Source: Acanthosepion pharaonis
Taxonomy: Eukaryota > Mollusca > Cephalopoda > Sepiida > Sepiidae
NCBI GenBank assembly: GCA_903632075.3
Contig: CAHIKZ030004732.1
Coordinates: 902,501-966,500 of the forward strand
Length of the DNA: 64,000 nucleotides
Direction: 5' to 3'
In this document: one piece after another, positions 1-10,835 of the stretch
Layout: each line of letters opens with the position of its first letter
How positions within the stretch are numbered: the stretch's first letter is position 1
Notes under the pieces: generated by a model
Databases searched by the model: none
What the model was told of the DNA's origin: nothing
Seen by the model: only the letters and a program-made list of their open reading frames with translations
Position numbers and translations under genes: made by a program

Positions 1-780
1 AGTATTGTTAATGATTACTGTAATCTTCGTTTCGATTCGTCCGAGAATTTTCACTTTTTTACAGTTAATTTTCTTTGGTATTTATAATTACAGGTATAAC
101 TGTCACCTTCATATTCATTTTGGGGGGGGATTTTTTTATCAAGATACATATATTCTGCAATTTGCTTTTTTTTTGTGTTTGCTCTCTTTCAATTTTACTT
201 CGTCATCTTATGTGTAATCCATTTGTTGCTTCTTGAAATGTCCGTAGGGTTGTTCTTCTTTCCATTTATAATTTCCCTTTGTGTATTTTTATAACCACGT
301 ATTTATCCTTTTGTCAATTTTATTGCAACTTTTGTCGATCATAATTAATCTTTCATTATTGTCTTGTATAGCTATCAAGTGCTTTGATAATCGAGTCGAC
401 ACACATCTCTACGCTAACGAATCAATTCTTTCCTTTTCACGTACAATCTATGATCATCCTAAGGCCCTAAGGTTTTACGCATGTTAATAAATTTCTTCGT
501 TTTTTCATTCTAATTTCTCTCTTTTCTTTTGCCTAATTTACGAAGGGCTTCGAGTAACTTACAATGGTTACTAGCCCTAATTTTTTTCTTGTTCATTTGA
601 CGAATACGTTTCTGACACTATTATTATTGCAGTCAATGTACCTTTAAACCTGTGGTGACTTACACTGGAGATCAAGTAACAAAATAACTTTGATCTTCCA
701 GGGCTTTTCTTAGCTACTTTCAGTTATGATTTCATCTTGTTCCCAGCGCTTTCGTAACGACTGAGATTTTCATTCCGTGA
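1..780. other. AT-rich DNA, no gene recognised
   Basis: Only short open frames without recognisable domains occur here. Their composition follows the T-rich base composition (F, L, I, S rich). I see no repeat boundary or RNA gene. Confidence 0.5.
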
Positions 781-1145
781 ATAATGACACCATTGAATGT
801 GCAGTAGCCCTATGCTTATCGACGCGTAAGGTAGAAACGGCGAACCGAATTCAAATTCCGGTCTACGATGTTGTATTCACTTTCCTGCAAGTAGATTTAT
901 GCCTTGGACAGGGCATAAATCTAGCTTCTCCTTCACGTATGGGTTAAATAGCAAGATAAATTGGACTCCTTAGCCTTGACGATTTTGTGTTGAAAACTGT
1001 GAAGAAGGCGATGGGAAACCACTTCACTATCTTTCCCAAAATTAATGACAGTTCACAGACAATAATGAAAAAGGAACTTGTAGAGAGTCATGATCTCCAA
1101 TGCCCTATAGAGACCGGGATGTTTTACACTGGATATTAAGTGGCA
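781..1145 (+). repeat. Possible SINE-like retroposon
   Basis: This block is clearly less AT-rich than its surroundings. It contains a stretch resembling a pol III B box (gaattcaaattccgg near 847-861) and a perfect 12-bp hairpin (892-903 with 912-923, stem tagatttatgcc, 8-base loop). A moderately GC-rich body follows (gaaggcgatgggaaaccac, about 1004-1022). The pattern fits a tRNA-derived SINE with an internal domain. No clear A box or poly-A/tandem tail is visible, so the assignment is tentative. Confidence 0.3.
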
Positions 1146-1965
1146 GCAGGTCTTCTCAGTATTTCATTACACTTCTTAGTATTCTGTTTTTAGTGATGCT
1201 GTCGTCTAGATGGTTTTGACGTCTCTAATTTCTAGTTCCTTTACACTTTTATTCTATGCTCATCTGGACTCAGATAACTATTGTCACGACTGTTTTCTTC
1301 ATGTTTTTCAGGTCCCTGGCAATATCGAAATATTTATGTGTCTTTCAGATTTTTTTTTTTTTTTTTGCGAATAACAAAATATTTGGCAAGTTTTCATCGT
1401 CTTTTACAATTATCAAATCCTGTTTTTTATCCTGGATTTAATGCACCTTGACGCTAAAGTTAGAAAAGCAAAAGTCTCTGTTAACATGCGGAATTTACAG
1501 GCATGAGACTGAATTAAAGATCCGAGAAGGACATTATGGCTCAACTGGGAAAAGTGTTTCTTAAATAAAGGGATTCTCAGAAATATTTCGAATAAGTTTC
1601 ATTAAAAGGAAATCGTAAACAGTGAAAACAGATTTACTGCGTCCGTTTTTCTGGTTTTAAAATCTATTTTCTTCGAATCAGTCGTATTGGCGGCTTCATG
1701 TAAATTTCATTTTTATTATTCATTTTCCTCATCTTTAGAGAGCCTGTCATATTATAGTATACATATATCTTGTCTCTTGCTTTTTAATTGCGAATTTAAA
1801 ACAATACAAATAGAAGACTACAAATACAAACAAGTCCACTTCATGGACCCAATCGATTTCTGACAAAAAGTGATCCTATATACAGACATATTAGATTGTT
1901 CTTCTTCAAATGACTTTGTAACTAAATTATCTCACTAAGTGCGGTAGAGTACGCCCACGATAAAG
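1146..1965. other. AT-rich DNA, no gene recognised
   Basis: No supported coding region. It holds a T run at about 1350-1366 and otherwise unstructured sequence. Confidence 0.45.
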
Positions 1966-2015
1966 TCTCCCCTTTTCTCTCCTTCTCCCTCTCCACCCTC
2001 TCCCTCTCTCTCTCT

Positions 2016-2049
<34 letters not shown>
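1966..2049 (+). repeat. (CT)n microsatellite
   Basis: A pyrimidine tract that starts as imperfect ctccct units and becomes pure (CT)n by about 2020. Confidence 0.9.
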
Positions 2050-2053
<4 letters not shown>

Positions 2054-2389
2054 GATTATTCATTCACTCAATAAATTATGTTACACACTGAAACGGAATG
2101 ATATTATGTTCTTTGTCCCATCCTAACACAATGGAAATTCGGAATGAGGCGCACAGCCTTGCAAGTTGGATTATTGAAGACAACGATCCAATCAGCTGAA
2201 ATTGTTTTTTCTTTTCTTACAAATTACATATTTTGCATCCTCTTAAATATTTTGAATAATTCTTTTTAATATTAGTCAGAAAAATATCATTTGAAAAATA
2301 TGTAGAAATTTAACCGACTCGATTCAGGCTTAATATTGATAACATGGATGGTGTTGAATATTGAAGTGACTGATCGGGGTTAATACTGC

Positions 2390-2769
2390 TGGTGACAATA
2401 AGAGTTACGTTCGATGTTCTTAATGAACAAAAAGCTAGCAGCATTAGCTGTGATATTAGCGATACGGAACATCAAAGAAGCAATTATGTTATAGATGTTT
2501 ATCGTGATGATGCTAGTGATATCAATCTCGTGTTTATTCTGATGATGATGCCAATAGCGTCGTTAATGATGATGATGATGATGATGATATGAGTGTGGAG
2601 GTAATGTTGATGATGTGAATGGTGTAGTTAATGTTGTTGTTGGTGGTGATGATATAAATGGTTTAAGCAATGTTGACAATGATGGTGATGATATGTGTGG
2701 CGGTAATTCTGATGCTTATGATGTGAATGATGTAGGTTTTACTGCTGATGATTCGAATAGTGTACTTAA

Positions 2770-2800
<31 letters not shown>

Positions 2801-2935
2801 GTAGGTAACATTCTTGATGATGTTCATGGTGTAGGTATCGTTGATGATGATGCAAAGGTGTAGGTAATGATGCTGATCCTGATAATAATGTGAACGGTTT
2901 AAGTAATGTTGTTGATGATTATTTTTATATTGTTA
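2390..2935 (+). repeat. Cryptic GAT/GGT/GTT trinucleotide repeat region
   Basis: About 540 bp of gat, gtt, ggt and aat triplets with a pure (gat)n core near 2565-2588. The 3-base period keeps frames open and yields D/G/N/V-rich peptides (for example from 2615 to 2863). The peptide has no domain signature and its composition is explained by the triplets, so I treat it as an expanded and decayed trinucleotide array rather than a gene. Confidence 0.75.
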
Positions 2936-3169
2936 ACAGCGAACTGGCGATATTCACGCTAGCGTTGCTTTCAGACGGCGGCACCTTTAATGACAGAGCA
3001 ACAGCTGGTTCTGTTGAAAAGAATAATTTCCGTGTCAAGACGAAATGCAGCGAAAAGAAAAGATGAACTGAGGGATTTTTTTTTCTTTTATAATATTGTT
3101 GGTGCAAAGCAAATAGAAATTTCCAAACATTACGAACGTTTAAAGAATCGATTTAATTTTACAGGAAAT

Positions 3170-3550
3170 GCTCAACTAAAAATAGTCAAAAAAGAAAGAA
3201 AGGTAAAAGTAATTAAAAGAGAAACACAAAATAGAAAAAAATACGAAAGAAAAAGAATAAACTGCAATTGAAAGAAAATATATGAGTAAAAGAGAAATGG
3301 AAGAAAGAATTATATCAAGAAATAAAATTAAATGAATAAAAGAGTGTAGAAAGAATGAAAATTATTGTAAATGTCGAAAAGAAGCACACAGAAAAAAGAA
3401 AGAAAGAAAGAAAGAAAGATAAATAAATAAAAGACAGAAATAAAAAATAAGGACAAATAAAATATGAAGAAAATAAAAGAAAGAAAGAAGAAAAAGGAAA
3501 ATAAACGAAAGAAATAAGGAAAAAGAATAAAAAGATAAAAGAAATTGGAA

Positions 3551-3591
<41 letters not shown>

Positions 3592-3600
3592 TAAGGTGAT
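3170..3600 (+). repeat. Purine-rich (AAAG)n low-complexity tract
   Basis: Almost uninterrupted A/G sequence with pure (AAAG)n runs near 3395-3419 and 3550-3591. A 129-aa minus-strand open frame (3328-3717) is an F/L/S translation of this tract and is not a gene. Confidence 0.85.
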
Positions 3601-3970
3601 AAGGAAATTAACGATATTATAGGAAAGAAATGGAAGTGGGAGAAAAGATGTAGAGTCAAGAAGCAAAATGCCTTTTAAGCGATGTTGCATAATCAATAGA
3701 TAAAGTTTATGTTTCAAAAAAAGTTCAATTATTCACCTCGCTGAATGCGTATATATTTCTTTTATTTTAAATGTCGTATAAAACAAGGCATTGACATGAG
3801 ATTTTCACAATGACTTCACACTGGCATGCACTCAATCTTTTCATTCGGATGTTCAGGTTACAAATGTTTACAAGTGTTAATATATGAAAAAAGATTTTTA
3901 TTTAATTGGTGTGCACTATTAAGCATAGAGTGAGGCAATTTATATAAAGACGCTATTTTATGTTGACAAA

Positions 3971-4031
3971 CGAGAAGAAGAAAAAAGAAGAAGAAGAAGA
4001 AGAAGGGGGAGGAGGAGGAGGAGGGGGGAGA
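3971..4031 (+). repeat. (GAA)n-(GGA)n microsatellite
   Basis: A run of gaa units passing into gga units and ending in ggggggag. Confidence 0.9.
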
Positions 4032-4463
4032 TAAAAAATGTGCAAAGAAAAGAGCATAAAAGAAAATGCGAAAAGAAAGAAAAAGTTATAAATAGAAAGA
4101 GAGAAAAAGATGATAGCAAATTTTAATTAATTAAATTTGTTTAACTGTCAGTGATAAAAACGAAATATGTAAAACTAGCTGCAGTACCCGTCTGAGTCGG
4201 GTAAGACTTGGATGGTAGGTAGAAAATAAAGAAGGATGATTAGAGAAATAAAAAAAAGAAGAAAGACAAAAAAAAGAAGGTTCAAAAATAGAAGAAAGCG
4301 AAAGAAAAACTCTGAATTTAAAAGCGTTTAGAATGAAGACAAAAAATGGACGGCACAAAAAAGGAAATTAAAATATACATACGAACGATGCAGGAACCCA
4401 TATCTCGATTATTTTGTAACTAACGACAGATAATCATTGATTTCCCATTCTACCCACTTCTCT

Positions 4464-4566
<103 letters not shown>

Positions 4567-4630
4567 TATGAGAAAAAGATATATATATCGGAACAATTTT
4601 AGGAAAATATATGACAAAGAAGAAAAAAAA

Positions 4631-4705
4631 TATTCGAGTGACGCATTTCGTCCTTTAGGATTTCATCGATGAAGTCCTAAATGGGATGAAACACGTCACA
4701 CGAAT
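4631..4705. repeat. Foldback of two hammerhead-like repeat units
   Basis: Two head-to-head arms (4631-4667 and 4668-4705) meet at the palindrome ttcatcgatgaa. Each arm read outward gives GATGAAnTCC, a short loop, a complementary run, then GAAA and CGTCAC. Related units occur at 14216-14248 (minus) and 33750-33820 (plus). The layout resembles a hammerhead ribozyme core (GAUGA, stem II, GAAA, cleavage triplet GUC), with departures given in the findings. Confidence 0.6.
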
Positions 4706-5671
4706 TTTTCTTTCTTTATTATATATAGGGGGGTATATTCAAAAAGCATTCGACTATGTTTTCCGACAAAATAAAAATCCTGTGGGTAAAATCTTTTTGA
4801 AGGGAGGTGACGCCACACTTTCTGCGCATGTGTGAAAATTTTCGCGCCGTTATGCTGTAACAGTACCCCGCAGTTACGCCTAGAGTACAGATGTGTAGTG
4901 CGCGCTCGACGAATTTTCATTTTCACGCAAGATCACCGAACGCATCGAGCAGAGTTATTGCATCATGTTTTGCCAAAAGGTTGGTGATACACAGTAGTCA
5001 CAAATATGACGAAAACATTATAAGAAATTTAAGACATAGATATATGTCACCTAATGACAAACAAACAAAAAAATAATAAATTCATGACTTATTACAATAA
5101 GCTACACCTAGGCTACAATAGGCTACACCATTGGTGTAGATCATGTTAGAGGTATGGTGTAATAAAAATTAAGAAATTAACAAACCAATGTTGTCTATGA
5201 ATTCTCTTGCCCACTTGGGGGAATGCCTCTCTAATAATAATACCTCATACCATATAAATTGGTTATACAACCATTACATTATCGCACTGATTAACATGTC
5301 ATTTATCTGATAATAGTTCAGTTAAACTGCATATTACTAACCGGCACAATTAAAGCGCAACAAGCAATTCGACAAATTATTACCAATAACAAAAAAATTA
5401 CTATATAACATGAAATTTTAAAAAAACAACTACAAATATTAGAAGCATTAAGCATAAAAACAAACCAACATCAATAAAATGTTAGCAAATTTAGGAAGGA
5501 ATATACTAAAGATATTTAATAAAAACACGTGTTTTTATGAAATGACATGAACACACAATAAAATGATATCTGAAAATGATAAAACTGACTCAGCACATAA
5601 AACAAAAATCTTTGATAATCTGAGGGTACTCAGACATTGAAAAATTTATATTTAAATATGTACAAGAGCTT
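4706..5671. other. AT-rich DNA, no gene recognised
   Basis: No domain-bearing open frame. Open frames at 4696-4926 (minus) and 4891-5076 (plus) overlap and lack recognisable features. A short tandem (aagctacacctaggctac / aataggctacacc) lies near 5099-5130. Confidence 0.45.
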
Positions 5672-5721
<50 letters not shown>

Positions 5722-5730
5722 CGTGTGTGT
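5672..5730 (+). repeat. (TA)n-(TG)n microsatellite
   Basis: A short ta block runs into a long tg array that ends in gtgcgtgcgtgtg. Confidence 0.9.
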
Positions 5731-5819
5731 TTGCGCTTGCGCATGTATCCCTTTCAAAACATGAGAAATCACGACTCTACATAACTTTTGTTGCTCAATT
5801 ACTACTTGTCAAGTAATTT

Positions 5820-6668
5820 ATTTGCTGTTTTTCCCTGTTTCCCTATTTCCCTGTTGGAGTAATTCTCCAAAGCTTCCTCCCTTATTTTATATTCCAAAAA
5901 TGTATGCTGTATCTTTCAAATTGATAGCAGCAGTTTATTTGGAGATTATTTTCTCCATCATAGTTTTCTCATCAGTCGAACGGCATCTCTTGCTTCAAGT
6001 TTGCTTCTTTATCGATGAGGAAACTGTCCATCATTATCGGAGATGAGACGTTACATATCAATTCAGCTGCCTTTACGTTTATTTCTAAGGACATTTTTAC
6101 TCTTTAGTATTTTGCTTAGTTTTGAAAAACATCTTTTTCTATTCCCAAGCACCTTCAGATTTTTTCTCACACTATCCACCGTCTATACTAATAGTTAAAT
6201 TACCACTCCTGTTTTATGTCCCCAATATACAACTCACACTTGACCATTTTACTGACAACCATGCATTCGGTCTTGCTATCATTCTTCTGGCTATCTGCGA
6301 TTCCCTCATGTACTTTTTGTTTTCCTTCTGAATCTATCAGCAGCAGCATGCCATCTACGTATTGTTAAGTGTACATCCACTGATAATAAACCCGAGTAGG
6401 ACTTCTCGCCCTCATAAAATCATCTCGCTGTACATGTTAAATAAATACGATGAGAAAATATTTGGTCGTGCTCTTATTTCTGTTTTTCGTGTATTTACTT
6501 AACTCTATCCGCAAGCTAGCTTCAGAGGATACAGATTACTTGAATATCTTTTCTGTGTCGGTTAAGCTTTCGTAACATTTCGAGGATGTTTTCCCGCCAT
6601 ACTTTATCAAATGCCTTTGTATAATCTATGAAACAGGCACAAAGCTTTCTGTATTTTTACTCTACAAA
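5820..6668 (-). pseudogene. RTE-like LINE reverse transcriptase remnant
   Basis: Reading the minus strand downward from about 6660 gives CACFIDYTKAFDKVWRENIL, a conserved reverse transcriptase segment (catalytic-region TKAFD block). Further on come a degraded YADD-box region (TYVDGMLLLIDSEGK, with the second Asp replaced by Gly) and the following KTECMVVSK block near 6250. Near 6035 there is a piece resembling the conserved WT(I/V)SS segment, and near 5885 the REEALENYSN region. These blocks are in the order found in endonuclease-reverse transcriptase proteins of RTE-type LINEs. Several stops and frameshifts separate them, so the copy is dead. Only the RT and its downstream portion are present; I see no endonuclease domain, in line with 5' truncation. 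Clade assignment rests on motif wording alone. Confidence 0.7.
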
Positions 6669-7371
6669 AAGACTCACCCCTTAAAAATGAGGATCACACA
6701 AAGGGGTCAGAGCTTTGAAATTTAATTCGTACGCCCAATAATCAGGGTTGTTTGAGCGCTGACAATATCGATTTCAAACGGTGTGTCATTGTCTTAATTG
6801 GAAAAGGACAAAAAACATGCGTCGTCAGCTGCTAAATAATGATACTGATTTATTTTAAGGTTAAAGAGGATCGCGCGCTGGTATAGCTACATTGTTAAAA
6901 GATGTGTGGTCTTACTGTTCAGTGGAAGGTTTTAAATCCGAACTGATTAAATAATTTTTTATACATTGAATTTAATGTGACAAGGAATATTTCACGGGAT
7001 ATGTAATGGAAATAAAGAGAAAATAAGCAGAACGATATAAACGAAAAAGGAAAAGAAAATGCAAAAATAAAAACTAATAGGCGAATAGAAAATTAACAGT
7101 GAAAATCAAAGGAGAAAAAATAATAAAAATTAAAGGAAAAACAAAAGACAAAAAGAAATCGAAATTAATGAGAGAAAAAAGAAAAAGGGAAAGTAGAATA
7201 ATGTGTCATGATGAAAAGGGAGAAAAAGAGAATGATGCAAAAATAAAAAATAAAAAATAAAAGCAAAAGAACTAATATTGATTTATGATGACATCCATCA
7301 GATATATGAAGTATCTGCCTGTTGTTGTTCTTAAAAATAATCCCGGGGCGAATTGCTTTTCATGAGATTGC
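6669..7371. other. AT-rich DNA, no gene recognised
   Basis: Includes an A-rich stretch (about 7000-7270) of short ataaaa and gaaaaa units. No supported coding or RNA feature. Confidence 0.45.
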
Positions 7372-7372
7372 C

Positions 7373-7410
<38 letters not shown>

Positions 7411-7436
7411 CAACAACAGCAACAACAATAATAATT
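7372..7436 (+). repeat. (TAA)n-(CAA)n microsatellite
   Basis: A pure taa array passes into caacaacagcaacaac and then back to ataata. Confidence 0.9.
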
Positions 7437-7648
7437 ATGATTGAAATTTTGTTTTTTGCTTACCTTTTATATTAAGTGTGATGAGAAAAGAACCCCAGCC
7501 AACGTATTTTGACAAACCGAGAATTAAATGGCAAAAACCAGCTTATGACTCGCGAACAGCAGTTTGGCTATACATGGAATATTAAAATGTACTGTTTAAA
7601 AGAATTTGAATAAAAGAGTTAAACTTTTGTTTTTAACTCAGCTACAGA

Positions 7649-7649
7649 C

Positions 7650-7682
<33 letters not shown>

Positions 7683-7740
7683 TAAAACACAAACACACAC
7701 ACACATACACATATATACACACACATATATATATTCCAAG

Positions 7741-7804
<64 letters not shown>

Positions 7805-7828
7805 GTATATATATGTATATATATATAC
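7649..7828 (+). repeat. Long (TA)n/(CA)n microsatellite
   Basis: About 180 bp of ta units interrupted by acacac and atgtat steps. Open frames of alternating Tyr-Ile come from this array and are not genes. The array abuts the terminal repeat of the mariner element that follows. Confidence 0.9.
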
Positions 7829-8650
7829 GATGGTCATTCAATAAATAAGGTGAATTTTTCGGTATAAGGAATTCTCATACAGATAGAAGCTTACTTTTTT
7901 TAAAATTTTTGTTTTACTTCTTTTTCACATGGATTTAATTTCTTTTGCAGATTAAAAAAAAACTTTGAGAGTTTTGGCGATTAAGATGGCCGACCAAGAA
8001 TCATGCTCCAGGATTGAACAGCGGTCAGTTATCAAGTTTTTGGTTGCTGAAGGGTGCAAACCAGTTGAAATTTATAGGAGAATGTCAACTGTGTATGGTG
8101 CCACATGTTTCAGCAAAATATCTACAAGTGGGTTAAATTGTTTAAAGAAGGACGGAGCAGTGTTGAGAATGAAGACAGGCCTGTCAGGCCTACAGAAGTG
8201 AGGTCTCCTGTGGTGATCGAATCAGTCAATGACCTCATTCAGTCTCACAGAAGAACTTCTGTGAACTGCTGAGGCAGGTCAAGAAAGACATAAAGAACAA
8301 ATGCAGTGGTCATCAGTCAGAAGAAGTCATCTTGCATCATGACAACGCAAGGCCTCACACAGCAACCCAAACGATGCAGACCATCAACGAGCTGGGCTGG
8401 GAACTGCTCCCTCATCCCCCCTTACAGCCCAGACCTTGCCCCTTCAGACTTTCACCTGTTTGGTCCCTTGAAAGCGTTCACGAGAGGCAAGAAGTTTAAA
8501 AGTTACGATGAAATCAAAAGTGTTGTGAGCGACTGGCTGAGACATCAGTCCAAAGATATTTTTGGGGGCTGGGGTCAAAATTAGAAAGCGTAAAAAAGTG
8601 CAATGTAAAAAAAAAAACGAATGTGCAGAGCTATTAAATATCAAAGTCAA
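7828..8650 (+). mobile_element. Internally deleted mariner element
   Basis: A TA dinucleotide (7826-7827) is followed by cgatggtcattcaataaat, which resembles mariner terminal repeats. About 160 bp further on begins a transposase reading. The C-terminal coding part is followed by decayed sequence (aaaagcgtaaaaaagtgcaa near 8580-8605), and no matching right terminal repeat is recognisable. The element is far shorter than an intact mariner of roughly 1.3 kb because the middle of the transposase is missing. The right boundary is approximate. Confidence 0.75.
7986..8584 (+). pseudogene. Mariner transposase pseudogene
   Basis: Translation from ATG 7986 (MADQESCSRIEQRSVIKFLV) gives the N-terminal helix-turn-helix region, including EGCKPVEIYRRMSTVYG. 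A short deletion near 8120 shifts the frame; the reading then continues in another frame through the linker (SSVENEDRPVRPTEV) to VNDLIQSHRRTSV at about 8260. The next recognisable piece, ELLRQVKKDIKNK, joins directly to LHHDNARPHTA (8329-8361). The segment holding the first catalytic Asp is therefore deleted, while the second catalytic Asp (HHDN) remains. The C-terminal part continues as PPYSPDLAPSDFHLFGPLK and SYDEIKSVVSDWL in the frame ending at 8584. The family is a DD34D mariner. Missing catalytic sequence and several frame changes make this copy inactive. Confidence 0.85.
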
Positions 8651-8999
8651 GGAATACTAACCACTTATCTTACCCTGGTTTCCACCGGTAAGATTTCTTC
8701 GGGTTAATTCCTGTTGAGAATGTTTAAATAAATCAACTTGGCGTTCGGGAAATGCAATTAACCTCTACTGTCTGAATGCGGAGAAGACAAAGTGTCATAA
8801 TATAAATTCTGTCAAAAAGTAAGCGACTAACAATTTTCCCAATATCACCTTTTCTGACAGAATTACTACTTTTCCAAGCCAACATACACGACCATAAATA
8901 TCTTGAAAAATCAAAAGAAACGGTTCAATTCATCACCTGATGTTTTTGAAGATGTGCAGCACATAAATCCATCTCATACCATAATAATCTAATCATATA

Positions 9000-9052
<53 letters not shown>

Positions 9053-9435
9053 CTAAAGAACTAATGGATATATTCTTAATTTAATATTTTTTATTATTTG
9101 ATGTTTTTATTACTTTAAACGTTATTATAATGGATTCTTCGTATTTAAAATAGACGTCCCATTTTTATTTATTACGCCTATTGGCTTGGGCATTCGAGAA
9201 ATTTTAGTAAAGAAAATGCATTCCCCGGCAAAATATATCGAACATATAAAAATAAAAATGGAGCGACTATTTCACACACACGTGTGATAATAATATATGT
9301 ATGTAGTAAAATAGACTAAAGCAGCGCAAATAAAGTACATCATAAATTTGCTGCTAAGTTTTACATAAATATGTACGTATTGCATTACTAGCGATTTTCC
9401 AAGCATACCTTAGATGTGGCTCAAGGCTGAAAATA
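8651..9435. other. AT-rich DNA with a (TA)n array at 9003-9051
   Basis: The only clear structure is the (TA)n microsatellite. No gene or known element is recognised in the rest. Confidence 0.5.
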
Positions 9436-9530
9436 TGGGACACCCAGTGAGGATCAAACTCACTATTCAGTCGTAAATCGGTCTAACGAGACAAACTTGG
9501 TAACCATTACACCGCCTCGAGATGCCCTAG
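9436..9530 (-). repeat. tRNA-like SINE head
   Basis: On the minus strand a B-box-like arm GTGAGTTTGATCCTCAC (9447-9463) forms a perfect 5-bp T stem around a 7-base loop. Upstream of it lies an A-box-like segment GGCGGTGTAATGGTTACC (9499-9516). No normal 7-base anticodon loop can be folded between them, and the acceptor strands pair only with a 2-base offset. This is therefore a tRNA-derived SINE head or tRNA pseudogene and not a working tRNA gene. Confidence 0.6.
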
Positions 9531-9873
9531 GCATTGGATTACTAATTTCATTACCAAAATACTTCAGCCGATATATAAAACTGTTATGCAAATAATTCTC
9601 TTCAATCAGCCAACCAAGCATTAAAATAACACAAAAATGCCTATTTGCATGTCAACATTTCCATATATTTTCAGTCTTTCAACAGAATCAATCTGTATTG
9701 TTGCTCAGATATAGTTTCTGTACTGACAGCATATATTTTCCAAACTCTGCACCACATGACCTTCTGAATATAATCTAGTTGATTACTGGACAATCCCTAT
9801 CCTGATCTTTCAACTCCCAGGCATATTCTTCATAGTGAATTTTCTTTACACACTCTCTTCTTTCACTAGAAGA

Positions 9874-10835
9874 TACCGTGGGGTTGAATAAGTGATCGTA
9901 CACATGAAAATAATTCATATTTTTATTTGTAACATATTAAATTAACAAAACAGGAATATATCTACTGTATCTGATTGCATACTAAAAATGTATGCATATA
10001 AAACTAAATAATATTCCATGGTTAAGAAAATATAGCAATATTTAAATTTTTAGGGGTTTAAAAAATGATCGTACAGCAGAACAAAAACATGTTTTCGCCA
10101 TTTAATATTTTGTAGCAAAGCCTTTATTAAGTTCAACAGCAACCAATCTCTTCTTGTAGTCTTTAATTAACGATTTGCCTACTTTAGTAGGTATTTCGTC
10201 CCATTCTTCCTGAGTAATTGTCTTCAGGTTTTTGATGTTTGTTGGACCGGATCTTATTTTTCAAAAATCGCCATAAATTCTCTGTTGGATTCAAATCCTG
10301 CGACTGACTGGGCCATTGTAAGATGTTAACGTTGTTATTAACAAAACAATTCTTTGTACTCTTAGCAGTATGCTTGGGATCATTGTCCTGTTGGAAGATC
10401 CAATCAGGAGGAAGCCCAAGATTCTCTACAGAAAGCGATAAATTTTCGCTTAAGATTTGTTGATATTTTTCTGCATTCATTCTACAGTCAATAATTGCTA
10501 GTTTGCCAACACCTTGCATCGAAAACCAGACCCAAATCATAATACTACCCCCATCAAATTTGACAGTTGGTATGGTGTTCTTGGGTGCGTATGCTTCGCC
10601 GTCTTTCCTCCATACATGCTTCAGGGAATTACGACCGAACAACTCAATTTTACTTTCATCTGTCCAAAGAACTCTTTCCCAATAAGAATTTTCCTTATCT
10701 TTATGCTCTGTTGCGAATTTCAACCTGGCATCTCTATGCCGTTTCAGGAGTGATGTCTTTCTTGGGGAGCGCGACTTTATACCGTCTCTGCATAGTTCAT
10801 TACTAATCGTTTGCTTAGTTACGTTAATCGTTTAT
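9874..10835 (-). mobile_element. 5'-truncated Tc1-like transposon
   Basis: The left border has a TA target dinucleotide (9874-9875) followed by ccgtggggttgaataagtg, a Tc1-type terminus. A second related copy of this terminus (taggggtttaaaaaatgatc, 10051-10070) lies about 170 bp inside in the same orientation. The two share tgatcgta and give an IR/DR-like end arrangement. Transposase reads on the minus strand. The opposite terminal repeat and the N-terminal DNA-binding half are missing, so the right border at about 10835 is only where recognisable coding stops. Confidence 0.75.
10110..10835 (-). pseudogene. Tc1-like transposase pseudogene (DD34E)
   Basis: Recognisable coding begins near 10830 without a start codon (KQTISNELCRDGIKSRSPRK) and stays in one frame to about 10240. 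All three catalytic residues are present: Asp in VLWTDESKIELFG, Asp in FQQDNDPKHTA and Glu in LNPTENLWRFL. Exactly 34 residues separate the last two, as in the DD34E family. Near 10240 a one-base shift diverts the open frame into SGRMGRNTY, while the proper C-terminus (TITQEEWDEIPTKVGKSL ... NKGFATKY, stop near 10110) continues in another frame. The N-terminal paired-like helix-turn-helix domain of roughly 110 residues is missing. The catalytic half is well kept but the gene is broken by truncation and the frameshift. Confidence 0.88.

Noticed and set aside
3328..3717. 129-codon minus-strand frame rich in Phe, Leu and Ser
   Set aside because: It is the complement of an (AAAG)n purine tract and has no domain features.
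7619..7841. Open frames of alternating Tyr and Ile on the minus strand
   Set aside because: They are translations of the (TA)n array; the same applies to frames at 14495-14909, 39321-39527, 44282-44573 and 54541-54762.
9436..9530. Functional tRNA gene
   Set aside because: A- and B-box-like segments are good, but there is no 7-base anticodon loop and the acceptor stem pairs only with an offset.
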